DNA from: Pyropia yezoensis
Lineage: Eukaryota; Rhodophyta; Bangiophyceae; Bangiales; Bangiaceae
Assembly (NCBI GenBank): GCA_009829735.1
Contig: CM020619.1
Span: 29,662,063 to 29,726,062, forward strand
Length of the DNA: 64,000 nucleotides
Direction of reading: 5' to 3'
Shown: positions 50,276 to 59,396 of the stretch, piece by piece
Numbering within the stretch: position 1 is the first letter of the stretch
Layout of the letters: each line of letters opens with the position of its first letter
Position numbers and translations under genes: made by a program
The notes under the pieces: generated by a model
Database searches by the model: none
Told to the model about the DNA's origin: nothing
What the model saw: the letters and a program-made list of their open reading frames with translations, nothing else

Positions 50276-53200
50276 TTACGTTGAGGGAGGGCTGTTAGGG
50301 TCTATCTCATTCCGGGCACAGTACGCCCGGACCTTCTCAGCGGGAAGGTCCTCCACATACTCCCACGTATCATCCTTGGCTTTGTAGCCAAACCAACGCA
50401 CCCTCAACATGAGGCGGTCAGTGTCCTCATCCCATCCGTGGTCGATGAACTTATCGAACACGTACTCCTGCGGGCCCTGTTTGGCCGCAGGCAGTGAGGG
50501 GAGGCGCCACGCTTCCAAAGCACGCGCCCAAGCTGGGTCGCCTGCAGGCGGTGGTGCAACTTTGACCACGTCCTGTCCGTTCACTGTGCGGACCCCATCG
50601 TCACTTTCGATGGTGAAGCGCCGCCCATCAGTACGAAGGACCTGGTACGGTCCCTTCGTCTGGAATACCAGCTTACCCCCAGTTGGGGTGTGCGAGTGTA
50701 CCAGCACCCAGTCACTCTGCTCGGGGACATGTTTAGCATTGCGCACCTTTTCGTCAAAGGTACGCTTGTAGCGCTTTTGTGCTTTGTCCATCTCAGCCCT
50801 GACTTTAGGGATGAGGTTTTCAAGCCTAGCGGCGAACTCCGCCTTACTCTCAGTAGGAGTAGGCGTACTGCCACCATCCTCCCTAGTTGGGAGCGACCGC
50901 CGCACGGCAATAGACCGCACGCGACGGGGGGTCACGAAAGCGAGGGGTACTTCCCCTGTAGATGAGTGAACCTGCGAATTGTAGGCAGTAGTAAGGATAG
51001 AAATGTATTAGTCCCACTTCTTCACGTGCTCACTCACATAGTGGCGCAGCTGCCTAACAATAGTTTTGTTGAAGCGCTCCACCTGCCCATTAGTTTGTGG
51101 GTGGTAGGGGGTGGCATAGTTTGCCTTAACCCCCAACATATCCAGCACTCCCTGAAACAGTACAGACGCAAATTGCGGTCCATTGTCCGATAGTGTACTA
51201 TCTGGGATGCCATACGCGGCAACCCAGTGATCTAGGAAGGCTGACACGACCGACATGGCCGTGATCTCTGCCAGTGGGATCGCTCGCGTAAGTTTCGTGA
51301 AGCGGTCACAGATGACCAGGAGGTACTGGTTGCCCTCCTCGGTCACGGGCAGTGGCCCAAGGATGTCCATCGCCAACGCGGCGAAGGGCTCCTTGGCCGG
51401 GAAAAATAGCATAGCCGTAGTAGGCCGCCGTTCCATCAGACGATTCTGTGCACAACTTGTGCAGGCAGCCACCCAACTGTAGATGTCCACCACCATGGAC
51501 GGCCAGTAGTACCTGGTCCTCAGGGTCTGGTACAGTTTACTAGACCCCAGGTGTCCACCCGTGGGAGCGTTGTGCTCCCTCTCAAGGATACTGTCCTTGA
51601 GGGATGCGGGGACGACAAGTTGTTCGGTCCCCTGGAATACCCCCCTCCTCATGAGGAGGCCATCGTCTCCCAGAAAGAAACGCGTCTCTACCACTGTATC
51701 CAGTATATCCCTCTGCGACTTGCAGAAGGGATCCTCGGCCTGGGCCTTCACCACCTCGTCCAGGGACAGGGGCAAGTACTTCTTGTTCCCTGGCGCCTCG
51801 GGGTTCAACGCCTGACCCGAGCGCGTGACTACCCCCACGATGGGGATGTCCTCATCGACTGGGTTAGTGTCCAGCCCCTCGGTAGGTACCCGAGAGAGGC
51901 CGTCGGCAAGGGCATGTTGCCTGCCAGGTCGGTATTCAATGTCAAAGTTGAAGGGTGCCAGTCGCACCCTCCACCGGTTGAGACGAGTGTTCGTACAGTC
52001 CGTCTTAAAGATGAACTGCAACGCGCGGTGGTCACAGCGGATGAGGAACTTCTCACCCTCCAGGTAGTGACGAAGTGACGTCACCGCCCACACCACTGCG
52101 AGTCCTTCCAACTCGGTGACTCCGTAGTTCTTCTCGGCCGAGTTCAGCCCCTTACTAAAGTATCCCACCGGCAAGTACTCCTTGTCCGGCTGCTGCTGAA
52201 GCAACACACAACCAAGTTGGTCGTAGCTAGCGTCCACATCCAGGATGTAGTGGCCTCCCAACCTGGGAATAGCCAAGATGGGGGGCTTCAGCAGAAGGTC
52301 CCGAAGAGTCTCAAAGGATTCCTGCTCCACCCGACTTGGGGGAGGCAGGTTCTTCGGTAGCGTTGAGCTCACTAGCTCATTCAACGGCTTCGCCACCTTG
52401 GCGAAGCCCTTGGTGAAACGTCGGTACACGTTACACATCCCGAGGAAGCTCCTCATCTGGGTCTGGGTCCGGGGGTACTGAGCCTTAAGAATGGCCCTCA
52501 AGTTCTTCTCGTTAACACTGAGACGCCCCGGATGGACAACATGTCCCAAGTACTCCACCTCTTGAGTAAAGAGGTGGCACTTACTCGCCTTCAGTGACAC
52601 ACCGGCGTCAGCAAGTAGCTTGAACACCTGGCCAAGATGGCCAATGTGTTCCTCCGGACTTCGGGAGAACACAATGATATCGTCTAGGTACACAAGACAG
52701 ATCTGCCACCGTACTCCGGCCAGAATCATGTCCATAGCGCGCTGGAAAGTTGCCGGCGCGTTACACAGACCAAACGGTAGACGCTTGCACTGGTAGGTAC
52801 CACAGTGACAGGTAAAGGTAGTTTTATGCCTGTCCTCCGGGGCAATGGGAATTTGCCAGTACCCCGCGTTACAGTTCAGGGTAGAGAACACGTTTGCCTC
52901 CCCCAGAGAGTCCAGACAGTCATCCATCCTAGGTAGGGGATAACTGTCCTTCACCGTGCTCTCGTTGAGCTTACGGTAGTCGATACAAAACCGGGGGGTC
53001 CCATCAACTTTGGGGACGATAACCACCGGACTCGCCCACTCGGCGTTGCTGGCCTCGATCACATCGAGGGCCTCCATGCGAGCAACTTGCTCCTTAACGA
53101 GGGCCCTTGAACGAGGTCCTCCCCTATACGGTTGTTGGCGTATAGGGGGTGCACCGGGCTTCAACTCGATCCGGTGTTGGGTGGCTCTCATGAGTCCCAA

Positions 53201-54259
53201 TTGACCATCCCACAACTTGTGATATTGGTCCAAGAGGCGTTCAACTTGAACCCTCAACCTGGGGGGGACACCCTCCATGTTCACATGGGGTCGAGGAGAG
53301 GCGGCCGACTTGGCTTGATGCTTCTCCTTTCCGGACTTCGGGTCGCTACTTGTGCCCGCGTTGAGGGTGACCGCTACTACCGGTCCCTCGTGTTGGTCGA
53401 TATAGCCGAACTTGGCTCCCGACTTGAAGTACTTGGGCGTCGGGCTGAGGTTCATCACCTGGATCCTCCACGGGACTCCGGCTTTGGAGTCCATCGTGCC
53501 AAGGGCAACATGCACTTGGTGCTTGCGAGCAAGACGGGGGTGAGGGTGCACCAACCCGTTCCCCGTAAAATCAGTTACAACATCAACGTGCGCCACCGAG
53601 TTGGGGGGCAACGTGACTTTACGGGCTAGACGCAGGGTAGCAGTAAACCCTTCCCTCACAGAGCAAACAGGCTTCGACTGTGAGACTGTCACAGGAGCCA
53701 CAGACTTTCCCTTACCAAGGATGGGGATAGTCTCCCCATTCATCAACTTGACCCAGTACTCAGGGCCACAAATCAAAGGCACTTGTGTAACAACATAAGG
53801 GGTACCCAGAAGCAGGGGTACCGATATATTCTCAACTACGCCATAGGTCACGTCGACCTCATGGGTCCCCAACCTAGTTGGTAGGGTCACGGCACCAACG
53901 ATGGGAAGTACCCCACCATTGATGTCAATCATATGGTCAGCTTTGGACCTCCAGCGTTGGAGCTTCACCTCCTTTGGTAATAGCGACTTGCGTATCAAGG
54001 AGGCTCCTGACCCGGTATCAAGTACGATACGGGTACAGCATGCACGGCCGGGGGCAAGTTGCACCCGTCCAGCCACCTGGAAGTTCTCACCCGTCAGCAC
54101 CGCGATGACCCGACGTGGGCTTACGTTCTTGGGGAGTCCTACCCGAGGTGGGCGGACTCCCTTAGGTCGCCGCAGTATCCGGCACGGTTGGTTCGTCCTC
54201 CTGGCCCACTTGGCCGAGGGTGCCGTTGTGAGCTTCGGACGACCAGCCCCAACGGTCAT
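50276..54259 (-). CDS. pol: Element B Pol polyprotein with one internal stop (1327 codons)
   Basis: ATG 54259 overlaps the gag TGA; expression is expected by -1 shift at 54262-54268. Protease: LDTGSGASLIRKS. RT: FCIDYRKLN, SYPLPRMDDCLDSLG, and YLDDIIVFS. RNase H: ILDVDASYDQLGCVLL, RCDHRALQ, HALADGLSR. Integrase: HNAPTGGHLGSS with CTSCAQNR, then AMDILGPLP, LSDNGPQF and GQVERFNK. A TAA at 51008-51010 interrupts the frame after HVKKWD; the same frame goes on without a break as YISILTTAYNSQVHSS and matches elements C and D. The C-terminal region has a GGKLVF/GPYQVLRTDGRR block and a chromodomain-like end (RVRWFGYKAKDDTWEYVEDL). The stop is therefore a point mutation. Confidence 0.92.
51008..51010 (-). 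other. Nonsense codon TAA in element B pol
   Basis: Frame and similarity continue on both sides, so one codon change accounts for the break. It removes the end of integrase and the chromodomain. Confidence 0.75.
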
Positions 54260-56202
54260 TCGTTTCCCGCCGACTTGGCGTCCGAATCTGAGGGCGGGGA
54301 GGAAGACGACGAGTCCGAGGACGACGTGTCCGCCTCCTCCGCCGAGGGTGTGGCGACCGCAACGACCGGTCGAGACCCACCCTCGCGGCGTGAACGTACT
54401 TCGTTCGTAGCCGACTTTTTACTCGCATTCCTAACAAGTTGTTGGATGCGTTTACTCAACTTGGGGCAATCATATGCCCAGTGACCATCGGAGTTGCAGT
54501 TCCAACACCGATGGTCCGTCCCGGGAGGGGTCTTCCCAACTGGGGAAGACGAAGGGATACCCTGGGAAGTTCCCACGGCAGCTACCACCCTCTCCTTGCG
54601 GATTCGGCGTGCCTCTCTCAACTCTCTGGCCTGGCGCGCCTCCTCCCGTTCCTTGGCCAACTCGGCCTGACGCTCCTGGCGTTGTTCCTCCCGCAACTTG
54701 CGGTAGGCCTCGCCTCTGCGATAGGCGAACCTGGCCAACTCGGCCAGGGTCGCCCGGGCAGTGTTATGCTCCCGGGTCTCCATCCGGACTGACCAATGGA
54801 GTCCCTCCACAAACCGACTCTTCACCACAGCTTGTTGATGAAGAAACCCACAAAGATTGTTGAGCTTACGGACTCGCTCCGCAAAGGACAACTCGTCCTC
54901 CGCCTCTTCCTGATGGGCTTGCGTAAACTCCTCGACTTGAGAAGCCAACGCTGCCTCATCAACCATGGCTCTCAACAACCAGTTGACGAGCTCCAAATAG
55001 GACGTCACCTCCCCAGCGCCTCCACTTGAGGAGCTGGGCATGACGGACATAAGTTCTGTCCGTAGGTCGCCCTTCGTAAACTCCTGTAGCATGTAAAAAG
55101 CCATGCCTTCACTTATGGCATTGTCGTCACAGGCTTTTGTGAAACGACGTAGGAACTCAAAGACACGGAGGGGGGGAGTTCCGTCCCACTCCGCTTTGTG
55201 CCCAAAAGAATGAAGTGCATTCTTCTTGGCACGGCCCATGGCTCGGGCCTGGTCAGGACCATACGCCACCGACTTGTTGTGGAGGGCGTAGGTCTCACAG
55301 TCAAAGATCCTCTGGTAGACCGGGTTGGCTACCTGGATCTTGGGCGGCACCTCACGTTGAGGGAACAGCCGCTGTGGCACTGGGGTAAGTTCACTCTCAG
55401 TGCCTGTAGTCCGGCGCGGCGCGCTTGGTGTAGCCGCCGGCGTTTCCGGGGGGAACTCCCCCGTGAAGGGCGTACGCCCCACCGAGTATGGTGTGGCTCC
55501 CTCGTTGGGAGTCACAGGTGTCGCCCCCAGTTCGGGGCGACCAGAGATAGGCGTAAGGGGGGATTCCCCCTGCGCCTGCGGGCTCGAAAGCCCCAATCCG
55601 GTTTGGACATTAAGGCCATCTGGCAAACTCGCCACAATCTGATTCAGAATAGTATTCGTCATCGTGACCACCAGGTCCGGCAAAGTCTGCCGCAACACAT
55701 TGGTCGCCTCCCGACGGACAGTTTCCGCGAGGAGTGGATTGACGACTCCAGTTGAGTCTCGGTCCGCCTCCGGGAGTCCACCTGAGGGGTAACCACGTTC
55801 CTCAGGGGTCTCAACCGGGGGCATGGGCGCGAGCCCATCGCCGACCAACGGAGGTCCACCGTCCTCCGAAAGCCTAGTTGGCGACGACTCCAAGCCAAAG
55901 TTGGCTCCAACCCGAGTGGAACCCGCGGGGACAGTCCTCACCCCTTGGGACGTTCCCGTTGAGTATACCACACGGTGGCCAGACTTCGGCCCACCCACAT
56001 CAGAAGTGTCACCCGAGTGAACTCCCGACTGAGTCGGGGTGGCCTGTTGCCCGCCCGTACTTCCAGTCCTGCTGGCTTGAGGGACCTCTAGTCCCTCTGC
56101 GACCCCAGGTAAACCCACCTGTGTCTCACCAGTATTCAAAGGCACTGAAGTACGTGCGTCACCCGTGTACTCCCCGGACGACGGGGGGTCCGAGCTAGCC
56201 AT
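54256..56202 (-). CDS. gag: Element B Gag (648 aa)
   Basis: First ATG at 56202 (MASSDPPSSGEY); the frame also opens from a GTG at 56226. Long Pro/Ser/Gly-rich N-terminal region, then the capsid-like core: FDCETYALHNKSVAY, EWDGTPPLRVFEFLRRF, ACDDNAISEGMAFYML and GEVTSYLELVNWLLR, all shared with element C Gag. A charged coiled-coil stretch (REEQRQERQAELAKEREEAR) follows, then the zinc knuckle CWNCNSDGHWAYDC and a Ser/Asp-rich tail ending SAGNE. It ends in TGA one codon after GGGAAAC. Confidence 0.9.
   Translation of the reverse strand: MASSDPPSSGEYTGDARTSVPLNTGETQVGLPGVAEGLEVPQASRTGSTGGQQATPTQSGVHSGDTSDVGGPKSGHRVVYSTGTSQGVRTVPAGSTRVGANFGLESSPTRLSEDGGPPLVGDGLAPMPPVETPEERGYPSGGLPEADRDSTGVVNPLLAETVRREATNVLRQTLPDLVVTMTNTILNQIVASLPDGLNVQTGLGLSSPQAQGESPLTPISGRPELGATPVTPNEGATPYSVGRTPFTGEFPPETPAATPSAPRRTTGTESELTPVPQRLFPQREVPPKIQVANPVYQRIFDCETYALHNKSVAYGPDQARAMGRAKKNALHSFGHKAEWDGTPPLRVFEFLRRFTKACDDNAISEGMAFYMLQEFTKGDLRTELMSVMPSSSSGGAGEVTSYLELVNWLLRAMVDEAALASQVEEFTQAHQEEAEDELSFAERVRKLNNLCGFLHQQAVVKSRFVEGLHWSVRMETREHNTARATLAELARFAYRRGEAYRKLREEQRQERQAELAKEREEARQARELREARRIRKERVVAAVGTSQGIPSSSPVGKTPPGTDHRCWNCNSDGHWAYDCPKLSKRIQQLVRNASKKSATNEVRSRREGGSRPVVAVATPSAEEADTSSSDSSSSSPPSDSDAKSAGNE
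54262..54268 (-). promoter_or_regulatory. Predicted -1 frameshift heptamer GGGAAAC (element B)
   Basis: G-GGA-AAC in gag frame followed by GAA TGA (stop 54256-54258). The pol ATG overlaps the stop in the -1 frame. Confidence 0.8.
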
Positions 56203-56303
56203 GTTGGCTGACGATCCGTATGACACGGTCCAAGACCACCGTTCCTCTGAGACAGAGGGCCCCCTACACCCGGGTGCACCCGGAGGTAAAGTTTACCTCT
56301 ATC

Positions 56304-56321
56304 CCCTGCTGCTCCACCAAA
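56304..56321 (-). promoter_or_regulatory. Primer-binding site of element B
   Basis: TTTGGTGGAGCAGCAGGG on the minus strand next to the 5' LTR. TGGTGGAGCAGCAGGGG is the same as in element D. Confidence 0.8.
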
Positions 56322-56790
56322 TGTGGCAAAAACCACTAGCACACACGGCACCCAAGTTGGGGCGGTGTGCTAGGGCTGCCTCCCGTGTCGGGGAACCGGA
56401 AGAAGCGCAAGTCGCACACACTCTGTCCCTGTTGTGGGGCAAACCCCCCACGGACAAACAAGAGGATGGTGTGTGGTCCAACAGTTTCTTGGTCGGGACG
56501 GGGACGCAGGGCCAAGCCCCGCTGTCCCTCCCCTTATCCCCCCAGGGTCCACTCAGAATCTCGCCACTCAGAATCTCCCACCCCAGCACCTGCCCACCGG
56601 GCCACACGAAAATTCAAGACGATAAATGCAGAAAACCCTCAAATCCAAGTTGGATTTTACTACTAAGCTAACTATCCCAAACTTAGGGAATATGGACCCA
56701 AATGCAGGGGGAGGAACGGATCAGGCTAGTGGCCTGCCGCCCCTTGCATGGCACGTGTTGCCCCCCTACCTGGGGGTCAATACTGCCACA
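56322..56790 (-). repeat. Element B 5' LTR (469 bp)
   Basis: Partner of 47414-47882. It is also represented in reverse complement, incompletely, at 12582-12840. Confidence 0.95.
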
Positions 56791-57017
56791 CACTGGACGC
56801 CGTCCCTTTCCGTCGTCTTGTTCGAGGACTGCGCCAATAGCATACCCGCTGGCATCAGTAGACACGTAGATGGGATATCGTTTGTCAAACGGCCTTAGTA
56901 CCGGTGCACTTGTTGTCAGAGTCCGCAGCTGCTCGAAGGCTTTTTGGGGCATCCGGCGTCCACTCAAAGTCGACCTTCCCCGTCAACCTCGTAAGAGGGG
57001 TAGCAACTGCGGCCATT
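56791..57017 (-). mobile_element. pol: Element A pol fragment (RT/RNase H border), up to the gap
   Basis: Reverse complement of 12357-12581, with a correct frame (FDKRYPIYVSTDASGY) where the other copy has indels. It includes the TSD copy cactg at 56791-56795. It is the same locus as 12357-12581, not a second copy, if the contig is inverted. Confidence 0.9.
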
Positions 57018-57517
57018 NNNNNNNNNNNNNNNNNNNNNNNNNNNNNNNNNNNNNNNNNNNNNNNNNNNNNNNNNNNNNNNNNNNNNNNNNNNNNNNNNNN
57101 NNNNNNNNNNNNNNNNNNNNNNNNNNNNNNNNNNNNNNNNNNNNNNNNNNNNNNNNNNNNNNNNNNNNNNNNNNNNNNNNNNNNNNNNNNNNNNNNNNNN
57201 NNNNNNNNNNNNNNNNNNNNNNNNNNNNNNNNNNNNNNNNNNNNNNNNNNNNNNNNNNNNNNNNNNNNNNNNNNNNNNNNNNNNNNNNNNNNNNNNNNNN
57301 NNNNNNNNNNNNNNNNNNNNNNNNNNNNNNNNNNNNNNNNNNNNNNNNNNNNNNNNNNNNNNNNNNNNNNNNNNNNNNNNNNNNNNNNNNNNNNNNNNNN
57401 NNNNNNNNNNNNNNNNNNNNNNNNNNNNNNNNNNNNNNNNNNNNNNNNNNNNNNNNNNNNNNNNNNNNNNNNNNNNNNNNNNNNNNNNNNNNNNNNNNNN
57501 NNNNNNNNNNNNNNNNN
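57018..57517. other. Scaffold gap of exactly 500 N
   Basis: Second fixed-size placeholder. The sequence to its right (57518-58386) overlaps the reverse complement of 13341-14210. Confidence 0.95.
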
Positions 57518-57519
57518 AT

Positions 57520-59268
57520 CGATGGCGACTCTGCCTCGCTGAGTTCGATTATGATGTTGAATATCGGCCAGGCCCGAAGCATGCGGTTGCGGACGCGTTG
57601 TCTCGCATACCGACGGATGGGAAAGACACTTCCCCTATCCCTGAGGAACTCCCTCATGTGGCAGTGACCACTCGCTCCGGAACTGTCCTCGACCCGAGGA
57701 TGCCTGGCATGGCCAAATTATTACCCGTGTCTTTGGATGAGTTTGTCCAGGCACAGGAGAGCGACAAACTTTGTCGACGACTCAGGAAGGAGCTCGACCA
57801 GGCTCAACCGACTCGGTTCTTCCTGAATGACAACGGCATACTCTGCCGTAAGGGATATACCCAGGGGGACAAGCAAGTCGTCGTCCCCAAGGAGTTACGC
57901 AAGAGTATCCTCCAACGGGAGCACTCCTCACCGTTGGGTGGACACCCAGGGTCTACGAGGATGTATCAGACCCTACGTAAGAAGTACTATTGGCCATCAC
58001 TCGTGGCTGATGTGTACGGATATGTAGCCGCATGCGCGACTTGCGCAAAGAATAGACTCATGGAGTCCCGGCAGACTTCTTCCATGAGACTCTTTCCTGC
58101 AACAGAGCCGTTTGCAGCGATAGCAGTGGACTTACTCGGTCCACTACCACGAACACCTGAAGGATATGAGTACCTTCTGGTGATGTGTGATCGCTTCACT
58201 AAGCTCACACGGGTATCCCCACTCAAGGATATCACAGCCGTGGACGTTCTGAGTGAGTTACTCGACGTCTGGGTTGCCAGTTATGGCATCCCCGACTCTA
58301 TCCTTTCGGATAACGGACCACAGTTTGCGTCCGTCCTGTATCAGGGAGTCATGAAGATGTTGGGGGTGCAGACGAACTTCGCCACCCCTTACCATCCCCA
58401 GACTAATGGGCAGGTGGAACGATTCAACAGGACTCTAGTGCGCCAGTTGCGTCACTATGTCCATGACCATGTAGTCACATGGGCTCGTTATGCGTCACTA
58501 CTCGTGACAGCATACAACTCCCAGGTACACAGTAGTACGGGAGAGGCACCGTTTGCCTTCGTCTGCCCCCGACGACTTCCGTCAGTAGCTGTGGAGCGTC
58601 TCACCCAGACAGAGGGTGAGACTTCGACTCAAACACCGAGTCAGGCGAAAGCCTCCCTACTCCAGAGACTGGAGGAGATGATACCCCTTGTCCGGGCTAC
58701 TATGGAGAAGGCCCAAGCCCGTTACAAGAGGTACTTCGATGTCCGAGTCAGACATCGTCGCGATCCGCTCCGAGTTGGAGATTGGATTTATGTTAACTCC
58801 CACGACAATAAGGGAGGGAAATTGGTCTTCAAGACTCTGGGACCATATCACATCCTTAAAACGGATGGACGTCGGTTAACCATCGAGAGTGATGATGGTA
58901 TCCGGACAATAAATGGGAATCACGCGACTCGCGCACCCGAACCCCCAGAGGGAGATCCCGCTTGGGAAAGGGCTTTGCAAGCATGGAAAGTCCCATCCTT
59001 GCCGACCTCTTCCAATAAGCCATTGGAGGCGGTGTTCGACAAGTTTGTCGGGCACGGATATGATGAGTCGGGGCGACTCATGCTCCGAGTCAGGTGGTTC
59101 GGGTATGGACCAACTTCCGACACATGGGAGTTTGTAGAGGACCTACCAGTAGAGAAGGTCCGTAGATACTGCCAGACTGTGGGCATATCTATACGCCGAC
59201 GTAGCACTCGTACGTCGGGGGATGAAGTCCCTGCTCCAAGTCAGAGCAGAGCGGCAAGCCAACCATGA
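57520..59268 (+). CDS. pol: Element C Pol, C-terminal part (end of RNase H, integrase, chromodomain)
   Basis: Open from the gap edge without any break. It starts inside RNase H (RWRLCLAEFDYDVEYRPG, VADALSRIP). Integrase zinc motif: HSSPLGGHPGSTRMY with CATCAKNR. Catalytic triad: AVDLLGPLP, LSDNGPQF and GQVERFNR. Then a GGKLVFKTLGPYHILKTDG block and a chromodomain-like end (LRVRWFGYGPTSDTWEFVEDL). The first about 870 bases repeat 13341-14210 in reverse; this version has the correct frame. Confidence 0.92.
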   Translation, partial: RWRLCLAEFDYDVEYRPGPKHAVADALSRIPTDGKDTSPIPEELPHVAVTTRSGTVLDPRMPGMAKLLPVSLDEFVQAQESDKLCRRLRKELDQAQPTRFFLNDNGILCRKGYTQGDKQVVVPKELRKSILQREHSSPLGGHPGSTRMYQTLRKKYYWPSLVADVYGYVAACATCAKNRLMESRQTSSMRLFPATEPFAAIAVDLLGPLPRTPEGYEYLLVMCDRFTKLTRVSPLKDITAVDVLSELLDVWVASYGIPDSILSDNGPQFASVLYQGVMKMLGVQTNFATPYHPQTNGQVERFNRTLVRQLRHYVHDHVVTWARYASLLVTAYNSQVHSSTGEAPFAFVCPRRLPSVAVERLTQTEGETSTQTPSQAKASLLQRLEEMIPLVRATMEKAQARYKRYFDVRVRHRRDPLRVGDWIYVNSHDNKGGKLVFKTLGPYHILKTDGRRLTIESDDGIRTINGNHATRAPEPPEGDPAWERALQAWKVPSLPTSSNKPLEAVFDKFVGHGYDESGRLMLRVRWFGYGPTSDTWEFVEDLPVEKVRRYCQTVGISIRRRSTRTSGDEVPAPSQSRAASQP

Positions 59269-59396
59269 GTACAAACACATACCATGGTTCTTCAAAGATT
59301 CTCTACTAACAAAGCCGACTATGGCACAATACAAAACGAGAAGAATACCCACCACTCTTCTCACCAAGGAAAGAACAAGTCGTTCGACCGCTGACT

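Larger units (their letters stand above)
47414..56790 (-). mobile_element. Complete Ty3/Gypsy element B (9.4 kb) nested in element A
   Basis: Two 469-bp LTRs in the same orientation enclose gag, pol and an antisense ORF. TSD cactg is at 47409-47413 and 56791-56795. The element reads leftwards. The LTRs differ at about five positions, about 99% identical, so insertion is recent. Pol carries one nonsense codon, otherwise all ORFs are intact. It lies in the RNase H part of element A. Confidence 0.95.

Noticed and set aside
13341..57017. A real 43.7-kb genomic inversion instead of an assembly error
   Set aside because: Unmerged end overlaps next to fixed 500-N gaps and perfectly matching TSDs after inversion are explained simply by mis-orientation.
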